DNA of 64,000 nucleotides from Amycolatopsis jiangsuensis (GTDB lineage Bacteria > Actinomycetota > Actinomycetes > Mycobacteriales > Pseudonocardiaceae): positions 186,001 through 250,000 of the forward strand of contig NZ_JACHMG010000001.1 of NCBI RefSeq assembly GCF_014204865.1, written 5' to 3'. The position numbers were made by a program, and so were the translations under genes. Positions 35,086 to 42,491 of this stretch are shown here, piece by piece; position 1 is the stretch's first letter, and the number at the start of each line of letters is the position of its first letter. The notes under the pieces were generated by a model. The model did not search any database. It worked only from the letters and a program-made list of their open reading frames with translations, and was not told the origin of the DNA.

Positions 35086-35102
35086 TCGCACGCATCGTGC
35101 GA
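35086..35102. promoter_or_regulatory. Palindrome between the divergent NTF2-like and IclR genes
   Basis: TCGCACG-CAT-CGTGCGA, two perfect 7-bp arms, with AT-rich flanks (TATAT on the left, TAT on the right). It sits near the centre of the 106-bp gap between divergent start codons, matching an IclR dimer site that could control both directions. Confidence 0.6.
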
Positions 35103-35150
35103 TATGGAGAAACAGTAGGTCGCACGCCGAGCCGTCGTCAAGGGAGTCGT

Positions 35151-35903
35151 GTGTCCGGGACCGGGGAAGCCGAGGCCGAGCTGTCCGAAAACGGGCCGTC
35201 CGAGAAGGGGCTGTCCGAGAACGGGCAGCCGCGCAGTGGGCAGTCCAAGACCCTGCACCACGGCCTCCAGGTGCTGGAGCTGCTCGTGGATCATCCCCGT
35301 GGGCTCACACTCACCGAGATCGCCGAGGGCATCGGGGTGCACCGCACGGTCGCCCACCGGCTGGTGCGCACGCTGGAGGCGCACCACCTGTGCCGGCGCG
35401 ATCGGTTCAAGCGGATCTCGCTCGGCGCCGGCCTGGTGCGCCTGGCCGAGCCGGTGGAGCAGGATCTGCGCACGCTCGCGCGGCCGGTGCTGGAGGAGCT
35501 CTCCGACGCCGGGGGCGCTTCGGCGCACCTGGTGGTCCGCGAGAACGGCGAGCAGGTGCGGATGCTGATGATCGTGGAACCGAGACAGGCACGCATGCAC
35601 GTGTCGTTCCGCAGTGGCCAGCTGGATCCGATCGGCCGCGGCTCGGCGGGGCTGGCGATGCTCGCCGCCGAAGCGCCGGTGGCGGGGGAACGCGAGGAGA
35701 TCGCCCGCGCCCGCACGCGCGGTTACGCGGTGTCGACCGGGGAGATCGCCCCGGGCATCACCGGGATCTCCGCGGTGGTCCCGGCCGGCCGGGACGCCGC
35801 GGCGACGAGCATCGGGCTGTCCCTGTTCGAGGCCCCGGACGCCGACCGCCTCGGCGAGCTGGTGGTCGGCGCGGCGCGGCGGCTCGGAACGCTGCTCAGG
35901 TAG
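35151..35903 (+). CDS. IclR-family regulator of the SDR/FAD-dehydrogenase operon
   Basis: A 250-residue IclR protein. The first 27 residues are a repetitive, hydrophilic leader (LSENGPSEKGLSENGQ), followed by HTH LTEIAEGIGVHRTVAHRLVR and a ligand domain ending GELVVGAARRLGTLLR. The GTG at 35151 has AAGGGAG 4 nt upstream. Divergent from the catabolic operon 35044-30099, with a palindromic site between, so it likely represses or activates it. The last 22 bp of the gene begin a 28-bp tandem repeat that continues downstream. Confidence 0.9.
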   Translation: MSGTGEAEAELSENGPSEKGLSENGQPRSGQSKTLHHGLQVLELLVDHPRGLTLTEIAEGIGVHRTVAHRLVRTLEAHHLCRRDRFKRISLGAGLVRLAEPVEQDLRTLARPVLEELSDAGGASAHLVVRENGEQVRMLMIVEPRQARMHVSFRSGQLDPIGRGSAGLAMLAAEAPVAGEREEIARARTRGYAVSTGEIAPGITGISAVVPAGRDAAATSIGLSLFEAPDADRLGELVVGAARRLGTLLR

Positions 35904-35982
35904 GCGGCCGCTCGGAACGCTGCTCAGGTAGGCGTCGGCTCGGAACGCTGCTCAGGTAGGCGGCGGCCCGGAACGCTGCTCG
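35882..35982. repeat. 28-bp tandem repeat copying the 3' end of the IclR gene
   Basis: Unit GCTCGGAACGCTGCTCAGGT plus 8 more bases. Copies start at 35882, 35910, 35938 and a degenerate one at 35966. The first contains the last seven codons and stop of the IclR gene (RLGTLLR). It looks like local duplication by slippage; no inverted arms, so not terminator-like. Confidence 0.85.
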
Positions 35983-35991
35983 AGGAGAACG

Positions 35992-36759
35992 TCAGACGGT
36001 GGGGATGATCCCGCCGTCCACCCGGAACTGTGCCCCGGTCAGCCAGCCGGCCCGGCCGGAGGCGAGGAACACGATCAGCTCGGCCGCGTCCTCGGGGGTG
36101 CCGGGGCGGCCCATCGGGACGTTGAGGGTGGCGGCCAGCTCGCGGTGTAGTTCCTCCAGGCTCACACCACGGCTTTCGGCCATCTCGCGGTGGTGCGCGA
36201 GCGCGCCCGGAGTGGGGATGAATCCGGGCAGTACGCACACGACCCGTACCCCGTGCGGGCCGACTTCGGCGGCCAGTGCGCGGCTGTAGGAGTTGAGCGC
36301 CGCTTTCGCCGCTGCGTAGGAGGCCTGGCTCGGCTGCGGATAGTGCGAAGCGATCGAGGAGACGTGCACGACCACTCCTTCCCCGCGTTCGACCATGCCC
36401 GGGACCAGGTGACGGTCCAGCCGGACCGAACTGAGCAGGTTGAGGTCGAGGTCGGCGGTCCAGGAGTCCTCCGGCCGCTCGAGCGCGGTCGCCGGGGCCG
36501 AGGCCGCACCGGCGTTGTCGACCAGGATGTCGATGCCGCCGACGAGATCGGTGACGTCGCGGGCGAGGTCGGCGGCACCGGCCGCGGTCGAGAGGTCGGC
36601 GCGCACGTACGTGGCCGGCAGGTCGGCGGGTGGTTCGGAACGCGCGGCGGCCAGCACAGTGGCGCCCGAGGCGGCGAACCGCCGCACGGCCGCCTCGCCG
36701 AGACCCCGGCTTCCGCCGGTCACCAGAACCCGGCGCCCGGTGAGCTGATCAGTGTCCAT
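35992..36759 (-). CDS. Short-chain dehydrogenase/reductase next to a TetR gene
   Basis: A 255-residue SDR with TGGSRGLGEAAVRRFAASG, VDNAGAASAPATALE, VVHVSSIASHYPQPSQASYA with YAAAKAALNSY for catalysis, and VCVLPGFIPTPGA. On the minus strand TACCTT (36766-36771) precedes the ATG by 6 nt, implying a leaderless message. It is divergent from a TetR gene with only 46 bp between start codons and a shared palindrome, so that regulator almost surely controls it. Substrate unknown. Confidence 0.88.
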   Translation of the reverse strand: MDTDQLTGRRVLVTGGSRGLGEAAVRRFAASGATVLAAARSEPPADLPATYVRADLSTAAGAADLARDVTDLVGGIDILVDNAGAASAPATALERPEDSWTADLDLNLLSSVRLDRHLVPGMVERGEGVVVHVSSIASHYPQPSQASYAAAKAALNSYSRALAAEVGPHGVRVVCVLPGFIPTPGALAHHREMAESRGVSLEELHRELAATLNVPMGRPGTPEDAAELIVFLASGRAGWLTGAQFRVDGGIIPTV

Positions 36760-36765
36760 GCCGGC

Positions 36766-36799
36766 AAGGTACCTTACTTTCGTGTAAGTCAGCTATCCT
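36766..36799. promoter_or_regulatory. Shared promoter/operator of the SDR and TetR genes
   Basis: Minus-strand TACCTT (36766-36771) and plus-strand TATCCT (36794-36799) are each 6 nt from the respective start codons. Between them lies the palindrome CTTAC-N6-GTAAG (36773-36788), placed so that a bound TetR dimer would block both promoters. Confidence 0.65.
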
Positions 36800-36805
36800 C
36801 GGGAC

Positions 36806-37378
36806 ATGACCCCCTCCGCGGACGGCCGGCGCACCGGCACCCGGGACCGCATTCACGCCACCGCGCTGGAGATGTTCACCACCCAGGGCTACGAGCGGAC
36901 CACGCTGGCCCAGGTCGCCGACCGTCTCGGCATCACCCGGCCGGCGGTCTACCACCACTTCCGCAGCAAGGAAGACCTGCTCACCAGCGCCTACGACCGG
37001 CTCGTCCCGGACCTCGACGCGCTGGCCGCGAGCCTCCGCCCGGCCCCGGCCCCGCGGCGGACCCGCCGGACGGCGCTGGACCGGTTCGCCACCCTGCTCG
37101 CCGGAGCCGACGGCGCGGTGCTGGTGTGCGCACGGGTGAACGAACACGCGCTCCGCGGCCTTCCCGCCGCCGCGGAGGTCCTGACCCGGCTGGACGAGCT
37201 CGCCCAGCTGCTCGCCCCGGCCCAGGACGTGGAGAGCCGCATGCGCGCGCGGCTGGCACTGAGCGCCCTGACCATGCCCGCCGCCCGTGCCCCTCACCTG
37301 GGCGGCACGGAGGAGGACCGGCACCGCGCCGCCCGAGACGTCGCCCACGACCTCCTCTTCGGCTTACGAAAGTCGTGA
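36806..37378 (+). CDS. TetR-family regulator
   Basis: A 190-residue TetR protein with HTH LAQVADRLGITRPAVYHHFR at about residues 34-53 and the following SKEDLL helix. The C-terminal ligand domain has no recognisable specificity. Probably leaderless (TATCCT 6 nt before the ATG). Divergent from the SDR gene, with a palindrome in the shared promoter. A perfect 15-bp hairpin element follows 22 bp after its stop. Confidence 0.9.
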   Translation: MTPSADGRRTGTRDRIHATALEMFTTQGYERTTLAQVADRLGITRPAVYHHFRSKEDLLTSAYDRLVPDLDALAASLRPAPAPRRTRRTALDRFATLLAGADGAVLVCARVNEHALRGLPAAAEVLTRLDELAQLLAPAQDVESRMRARLALSALTMPAARAPHLGGTEEDRHRAARDVAHDLLFGLRKS

Positions 37379-37399
37379 ACGACCTCCGGCCCCTTCGTC

Positions 37400-37434
37400 C
37401 TCGTGAGTGGCGAGTGCGGCTCGCCACTCACGAG
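37400..37434. repeat. Dispersed palindromic element, copy 1 (perfect 15-bp arms)
   Basis: CTCGTGAGTGGCGAG (37400-37414), loop TGCGG, exact complement (37420-37434). It lies between the convergent TetR and response-regulator genes and could end transcription both ways. Related copies occur near 44223 and 63573. Confidence 0.8.
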
Positions 37435-37528
37435 GTGATCAGCGGGGGCGCGGCTCGGACAGGGCGGCGGGGTGCTTCGATTCCGGGTGCGGTGGGGGTG
37501 CTCGCAGCCGGGAGGGCGCTGTCCTGCG

Positions 37529-38179
37529 TCAGGGGCTGACCAGTCCCGCCTCGTGCGCGAGCAGGCCGGCCTGGGTGCGGTTCGTGCAGCCGAGTTTGAC
37601 CAGCATCCGCGAGACATAGCTCTTCACCGTCGCCTCGGCGAGGTGCAGGCGGCCTGCGATGTCCGCATTGGACAGTCCTTCGCCGAGGCAGGACAGCACG
37701 TCACGTTCGCGCTCGGTCAGGGCCGCGGTGCGGCGGCGGGCGTCTTCGCCGCGTTCGCGGGTGCCCGCGGACAGGGTGACCAGCCGGCGGGCCGCCGTGG
37801 GCGAGAGCACCGTGTGCCCGTCGGCCGCAACCCGGACCAGCCCGATCAGGTCTTCCGGCGGCGTCGACTTCACGAGGAACCCCGCGGCGCCGGCGCGCAG
37901 CGCACGGATCACGTAGGTGTCCGCGTCGAACGTCGTGAGCGCGACGACAGCGGGCGGGTCCGGCAGCGCCGTGATGCGCCCGATCGCGGTGAGCCCGTCG
38001 ACACCCGGCATGCGCAGGTCCATCAGCACCACCCGGGGACGGTGGCGGACCACCGCCTCCACCGCCTCGGCGCCGTCCTGGGCCTGCGCGACGACCTCGA
38101 TGTCTCCGGAGGAACCGAGGATCGTGCGCAGGTGCGCGCAGACCATCGGCTCGTCGTCGGCCACCACGACCGTGATCAC
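37529..38179 (-). CDS. NarL/LuxR-type response regulator
   Basis: A 216-residue response regulator. The receiver domain has the acidic pair D8-D9, phospho-acceptor D54 in VVLMDLRMPGVDG and the Lys in GFLVKSTPPEDL; the C-terminal LuxR HTH is TERERDVLSCLGEGLSNADI followed by LHLAEATVKSYVSRMLVKLG. The GTG start overlaps the kinase stop (GTGA), a classic coupled two-component pair. Signal and targets are not evident. Confidence 0.93.
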   Translation of the reverse strand: MITVVVADDEPMVCAHLRTILGSSGDIEVVAQAQDGAEAVEAVVRHRPRVVLMDLRMPGVDGLTAIGRITALPDPPAVVALTTFDADTYVIRALRAGAAGFLVKSTPPEDLIGLVRVAADGHTVLSPTAARRLVTLSAGTRERGEDARRRTAALTERERDVLSCLGEGLSNADIAGRLHLAEATVKSYVSRMLVKLGCTNRTQAGLLAHEAGLVSP

Positions 38180-39396
38180 CGGGCAGCACCTTCCGTGGTC
38201 GGGACGTAGGCGGGCAGTATCGCACCCGTCCGGAACCCGCCGCCGGGCAACGGACCCGCTTCGAAGACCCCGCCGACCAGCTCGACCCGCTGGCGCAACC
38301 CGCTCAGCCCGGCCCCGGAGCCACTGCCCGCGAGCGCCGGATCCGGTGCCCGCCCGGACCGGGTGCTGCTCACGCACACGTCCAGCCCGCCCGGGTGGTA
38401 GCGCAGCGAAACCGTGACCGAGGAACCCGGCGAGTGCTTGCGCACGTTGGTCAGCGCCTCCTGCACCACCCGGTAGGCGGTCCGGGCGACGGTCGGCGAC
38501 AGCACGGACGGATCCCCGGTCGCCGACAGCTCGGTGGTGATGCCGACCGCGGCGGACTCCGCGACCAGATCGGCTACGTCACCCGCGGGCGAGAGAGCCG
38601 GCGGTTTCGGCTCGGCGGCGGCATTGTCGCGCAGGACGCCCACGAGGTCGCGCAGTTCGTCGAGCGCGTGCGCGCCTTCCCGTCGGATGTCCTCCGCCGC
38701 GCAGCGGACCGCCGCGTCCCCGGAGGCCACGCCGAGCGCTCCCGCGTGCAGCACCATCAGGCTCAGCCGGTGGGTGACGACGTCGTGCATCTCGCCCGCC
38801 AGCCGGCGTCGTTCCTCCGCGCGGGCTCGTTCGGCGAGCAGATGCTGCTCGCGTTCGGCGCGTTCGGCCCGGTCACGCAACGACCGCAGCAGCTGCCTCC
38901 GCGCCTCGAAGTACAGCGAGATCGCCACCGGCAGCGCGGTGCTCAGCAGACCGAACGGGGTGGTGTTCCACGCCGGGTCCCACGGCCGCGTCGCCAGCAC
39001 CGCGAGGACTCCGGCGATCCACAGCAGCCGCCGCCGGTCGACCAGGCAGGCCAGCTGGCTGAGCACCACGGGGGTGACCGTGGGCACGGTCATCAACGTC
39101 GGCTTTTCCGCCGGGAGCAGCAGGCCCGGCGAGAACAGGTCCGAGGCCAGCATCGCCAGCGATCCGGCGACGAGCAGCCCGGCGACCAGGTTCGGGAACC
39201 GGATCAGCAGGAGCAGCGCCAGATCGCAGCCGATCATCAGGACCAGCGCGGCGTACGGGCCGAGCGCTCCGGTCGTCGGTCCGGACGCGAGGAAGAGCCC
39301 GGCGTCGATGCCGATGAACACCAGGGCGGTGGCCGCGAGCCAGATCGCGTCGGACGGCTTGCGCCAGAGCCCGCCCTCGCCCGTGGATCCGGTCAT
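38176..39396 (-). CDS. Membrane sensor histidine kinase (NarL-partner, HisKA_3 type)
   Basis: A 406-residue kinase with five or six N-terminal membrane helices and almost no extracellular loop, so it likely senses a membrane or intracellular cue. The dimerisation/phospho-acceptor motif is RRRLAGEMHDVVTHRLSLMV (His in HDVV), and the HATPase has VVQEALTNVRKHSPG (N box) and GLSGLRQRVELVGG. TACCGT (minus strand, 39403-39408) precedes the ATG by 6 nt, suggesting a leaderless message. Pairs with the next gene. Confidence 0.92.
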   Translation of the reverse strand: MTGSTGEGGLWRKPSDAIWLAATALVFIGIDAGLFLASGPTTGALGPYAALVLMIGCDLALLLLIRFPNLVAGLLVAGSLAMLASDLFSPGLLLPAEKPTLMTVPTVTPVVLSQLACLVDRRRLLWIAGVLAVLATRPWDPAWNTTPFGLLSTALPVAISLYFEARRQLLRSLRDRAERAEREQHLLAERARAEERRRLAGEMHDVVTHRLSLMVLHAGALGVASGDAAVRCAAEDIRREGAHALDELRDLVGVLRDNAAAEPKPPALSPAGDVADLVAESAAVGITTELSATGDPSVLSPTVARTAYRVVQEALTNVRKHSPGSSVTVSLRYHPGGLDVCVSSTRSGRAPDPALAGSGSGAGLSGLRQRVELVGGVFEAGPLPGGGFRTGAILPAYVPTTEGAAR

Positions 39397-39453
39397 CCGC
39401 TCACGGTAGCCGCCGGCGCGGGTCGTCGCGGGCGAATGCCACCGGCCGGACCT

Positions 39454-39509
39454 CCGGAGTCGACGAAAGTTGCGGACAGCCGTGCGGCTGTCCACTTTCG
39501 TCGCTCCGG
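39454..39509. repeat. Long inverted repeat between the kinase and glycosyltransferase genes
   Basis: CCGGAG, CGACGAAAGT and GGACAGCCG on the left (39454-39482) pair with CGGCTGTCC, ACTTTCGTCG and CTCCGG on the right (39485-39509), with a 1-nt and a 3-nt bulge on the left arm and a 2-nt gap at the centre. It lies in the divergent promoter region, so an operator or an RNA hairpin in one of the leaders are both possible. Confidence 0.75.
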
Positions 39510-39563
39510 ATGGCTACCGGGCACGCTTATCCCGCACCGGTCCGCCGCGGTGCACTGGCAGCC

Positions 39564-41039
39564 ATGACGAGCCAGGAGACCCACCCCGTCGAAGTCGTCG
39601 CCGAAGCCCGCGGCGCCCCGCCGTTCGCCCGGCTGCCGGTGCTGTCCGTCGCGGCGTGCCTGGCCGCGGTCCTGGTGGCCACGAGTGTCCGCTACGCGCA
39701 CGGGTTCGACGAGCTGTACTTCCTGGTGGCCGGTCGAGATCACTTGAGCTGGGGGTATTTCGACCAGCCACCGCTCGTGCCGTTGCTGGCCGGCACGCTG
39801 GACCGCTGGTTCCCCGGTTCCCTGCTCGCGTTCCGGCTGCCGATGGCGCTCGCGGCCGCCGCCGGTGCCGTGGTGACCGCGTTGATCGCCCGCGAACTGG
39901 GTGGCGGCCGCGCGGCACAGGTGATGGCCGCCGGCGCGTACGCGACGTCCGGGCTGGTGATCATCAGCCACTGGGTCGGCACCTACGGACTGGACCCGTT
40001 CTTCTGGACGCTCGTGGTGTTCCTGCTGGTGCGCTGGACCCGCACCCGGCGGGACGGGCTGCTGATCTGGGCCGGGGTGGTCACGGCGGTCTCGTTGGAG
40101 ACGAAGTTCCTCATCCCCGGGCTGTGGGGCGCAGTACTGGCGTCCGCGCTGGTGCTCGGCCCGCGAGGACTGGCCGGCCGCCCGAAACTGTGGCTGGGTG
40201 CGCTGATCGCGCTCGTCGCCACGATCCCGGCGCTCGTCTGGCAGGCGACGCACGGCTGGCCGTACACGCAGATGGGCAGCGTCGTCGCGGCCGAGTTCCC
40301 CGGCTACCTCGCCTTCGCCCGCGACGGGCTGCTCGGCGCGGGAATCGGCATCGGGGCCCTGGCCCTGGTGTACGGCATGTGGCGGCTGCTGCGGTCGCCG
40401 GAGCTGAGGCCGTACCGCTACCTCGCGGTGGCGCTGCTGCTCGTGGTGGCCGTCGTGGTGCTCACCCACGGCCGGGCGTACTACCTGATGAGCCTCTACG
40501 CGTTGCCGTTCGCGGCGGCCGCGACCGAGCTGTCACGGCGGAAGCTGGTGCGCTGGTGGAAAACCCCGGTCGGTCTCGCGTTCGCGGTCTCCGCGGTGGT
40601 GACCGTGGCCGGGCTGCCGGTCTGGCCGTCCTCGGTGAAAGCCACGTCCTTCGGGCCGATTCCGCTCGGCACGGTGTTCGCCGAGGGGGAGACCGTGGAA
40701 CAGCAGCTGGCCGACGGAGTCGGGCAGGCCTACCTCTCCCTCCGCACACCGGTGCGCGAGCAGACGGCGGTGTTCGCCGGGATCTACCCGTTCGCTGCGT
40801 CGGTGGAGTATTACGGTCCGCGGTACGGGATCCACGAGGTCTACAGTGGACACCGAGGGTACTGGTACTTCGACCGGCCACCGGATTCCGCGCGGAACGT
40901 GCTGTACGTGGGGGAGGACCCGGCGGTGCTGCGCCGGTACTTCTCCTCGGTGACCGAAGTGGCGCCCGGCCTGATCTGGCTGTGCAGCGGGCGCGGGCCG
41001 TCCTGGGACACGATCTGGCCGGAGGTCCGGAGCCGATGA
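39564..41039 (+). CDS. PMT/ArnT-like membrane glycosyltransferase
   Basis: A 491-residue polytopic GT-C protein. The first loop has the catalytic acidic pair in FDELYFLVAGRDHLSWGYFD followed by QPPL, a PMT_2 hallmark, then a chain of about ten hydrophobic helices and a soluble C-terminal end. It should transfer a sugar from a polyprenyl-phosphate donor to a lipid, protein or cell-wall acceptor on the outer face of the membrane. The ATG at 39564 was chosen over one at 39510 that abuts an inverted repeat. The stop overlaps the GPP34 start (ATGA). Confidence 0.85.
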   Translation: MTSQETHPVEVVAEARGAPPFARLPVLSVAACLAAVLVATSVRYAHGFDELYFLVAGRDHLSWGYFDQPPLVPLLAGTLDRWFPGSLLAFRLPMALAAAAGAVVTALIARELGGGRAAQVMAAGAYATSGLVIISHWVGTYGLDPFFWTLVVFLLVRWTRTRRDGLLIWAGVVTAVSLETKFLIPGLWGAVLASALVLGPRGLAGRPKLWLGALIALVATIPALVWQATHGWPYTQMGSVVAAEFPGYLAFARDGLLGAGIGIGALALVYGMWRLLRSPELRPYRYLAVALLLVVAVVVLTHGRAYYLMSLYALPFAAAATELSRRKLVRWWKTPVGLAFAVSAVVTVAGLPVWPSSVKATSFGPIPLGTVFAEGETVEQQLADGVGQAYLSLRTPVREQTAVFAGIYPFAASVEYYGPRYGIHEVYSGHRGYWYFDRPPDSARNVLYVGEDPAVLRRYFSSVTEVAPGLIWLCSGRGPSWDTIWPEVRSR

Positions 41040-41632
41040 ACCTTTCCTTGCCCGCCAGTGGTTATCTGCTGGCCTGCGCTCCGGAGGGAGGCCGGATCGG
41101 GAACCGCCGCCGCACCGCGCTGCTGGTGCGTGCGGCGGCGGCCACCGACCTGGTGTTCCGGGGCCGTCTTCGCGACGCCCATGGCCACGCCGAGCCGGCC
41201 GGCCAGGGCCCGACCGGCGACCTCGTGCTCGACGACCTGCTCACCGAAGTCCGCGGGCGCGGGGCCTGGCCGTGGCGCTCGCTGCTGCGGCACGCGACCA
41301 TGGACACCTTGCGGTCGGTGGAACTCCAGCTGTCCGCGGCCGGAGTGCTGACCACACACACCACCGCGGTGCTGCGCCGGAACACCCGCACCGTCGCGGA
41401 TGCGGAGCTGGTCCGTACGGTGCACGAACGGGCCGAGCGGGCGCTCACGAGCCCGTTGTCCGAAGTGGACGCCGCGTCCGCCGCGCTGCTGGCGCTCGCC
41501 GCGGTTGCCGGCGTCGGGGTGTCCCGGCGGACAGCACGTCGACATTCGGCGCGGCTGGCGGAGTTCGCCGTTCCGGTGGTCCCGGCGTTGCGGAAAGTGG
41601 TACGCGGGCGGTGGGCGATGATGGCCGGGTGA
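41036..41632 (+). CDS. GPP34 (GOLPH3-like) family protein
   Basis: A 198-residue protein with the GPP34 layout: LACAPEGGRIGNRRRTALLV, AAAATDLVFRGRLRD, LDDLLTEVR, then a helical C-terminal half with LRRNTRTV. Eukaryotic relatives bind phosphoinositides and glycosyltransferases at the Golgi; bacterial ones are widespread in actinomycetes with unclear roles, perhaps in tethering membrane enzymes or terpenoid/lipid metabolism. ATGA overlap with the membrane glycosyltransferase gene supports a functional link of the two (inference). Confidence 0.85.
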   Translation: MNLSLPASGYLLACAPEGGRIGNRRRTALLVRAAAATDLVFRGRLRDAHGHAEPAGQGPTGDLVLDDLLTEVRGRGAWPWRSLLRHATMDTLRSVELQLSAAGVLTTHTTAVLRRNTRTVADAELVRTVHERAERALTSPLSEVDAASAALLALAAVAGVGVSRRTARRHSARLAEFAVPVVPALRKVVRGRWAMMAG

Positions 41633-41676
41633 TACTTCCATCGTGATGGAAGTGTCCCGGCGGTAGCGTCACTCCC

Positions 41677-42468
41677 ATGAGTTTCGCGTCCCTCCATGTG
41701 CCGGGTGATCCGCTGTTGCTGCCGAACGTGTGGGAGTTCGGACTGGCCGCCTCGCTGGCCGCCGCCGGCCACCCGGCGATCGGGACGAGCAGTCTCGGCG
41801 TGTCCGCGGCCGGCGGATTCGCCGACGGGGCACCGGATTCCCGCGCGGCGACGGTCTCCCTGGCCCGTGCCGTGACCCCGCTGGACGTGCTGGTGAGCGT
41901 CGACCTCGCGGACGGCTTCAGCGCCGACTCTGGCGAGGTCGCCGAACTCGTCGCGGACCTGGCCGACGCCGGGGTCGCGGGCGTGAACCTCGAGGACGGC
42001 CGCGCCGACGGCACTCTCGCGCCGGTAGCGCTCCAGTGCGCCCTTCTGCGAACGGTGCGGGCGCGGGTCCCGGGAGTGTTCCTCAACGCGCGCACCGATC
42101 CGCTGTGGCTGAACGCCGGTTCCGTCGCCGACGCGATCGCCCGTGCCCGGGCCTACGCCGACGCGGGCGCGGACGGCGTGTTCGTCCCGGGAATCGCCGC
42201 GCCGGAGGACGTGTCCGCCGTCGTGGCCGCGGTGGACGTACCGCTGAATGTCCTGCACCTGCCGGGAAAAACCACCTTCGCCGGGCTCGCGTCGCTCGGT
42301 GTCGCGCGGGTGAGCCTGGGGTCGACGCCGTACCGGGTCGCTCTGGCCGCCGCGCTGGCGACCGTCGCGGCGGTACGAGAGGACGAGCCGTTGCCGGTGC
42401 CGCCACCGGCTTACGGTGACGTCGCCGCATTGCTGCCGGAGCACCCGGAGCACCCGGGGCATCGCTGA
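41677..42468 (+). CDS. Isocitrate lyase/PEP mutase superfamily enzyme
   Basis: A 263-residue TIM-barrel protein with superfamily motifs LLPNVWEFGLAASLA, GVNLEDG (metal-binding Glu/Asp), FLNARTD and a barrel end GLASLGVARVSLGSTPYR. It lacks the KKCGH loop of true isocitrate lyase, so it likely cleaves or decarboxylates another 2-substituted oxaloacetate-type acid. TAGCGT (41664-41669) lies 7 nt before the ATG, indicating a leaderless message. The aminotransferase gene follows at 23 nt but has its own promoter hexamer. Confidence 0.85.
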   Translation: MSFASLHVPGDPLLLPNVWEFGLAASLAAAGHPAIGTSSLGVSAAGGFADGAPDSRAATVSLARAVTPLDVLVSVDLADGFSADSGEVAELVADLADAGVAGVNLEDGRADGTLAPVALQCALLRTVRARVPGVFLNARTDPLWLNAGSVADAIARARAYADAGADGVFVPGIAAPEDVSAVVAAVDVPLNVLHLPGKTTFAGLASLGVARVSLGSTPYRVALAAALATVAAVREDEPLPVPPPAYGDVAALLPEHPEHPGHR

Positions 42469-42491
42469 CGCACCCCGGTAACGTCGGCGGC

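Noticed and set aside
35882..35982. Possible CRISPR array
   Set aside because: The 28-bp units abut with no spacers and copy a gene end, so it is a tandem repeat.
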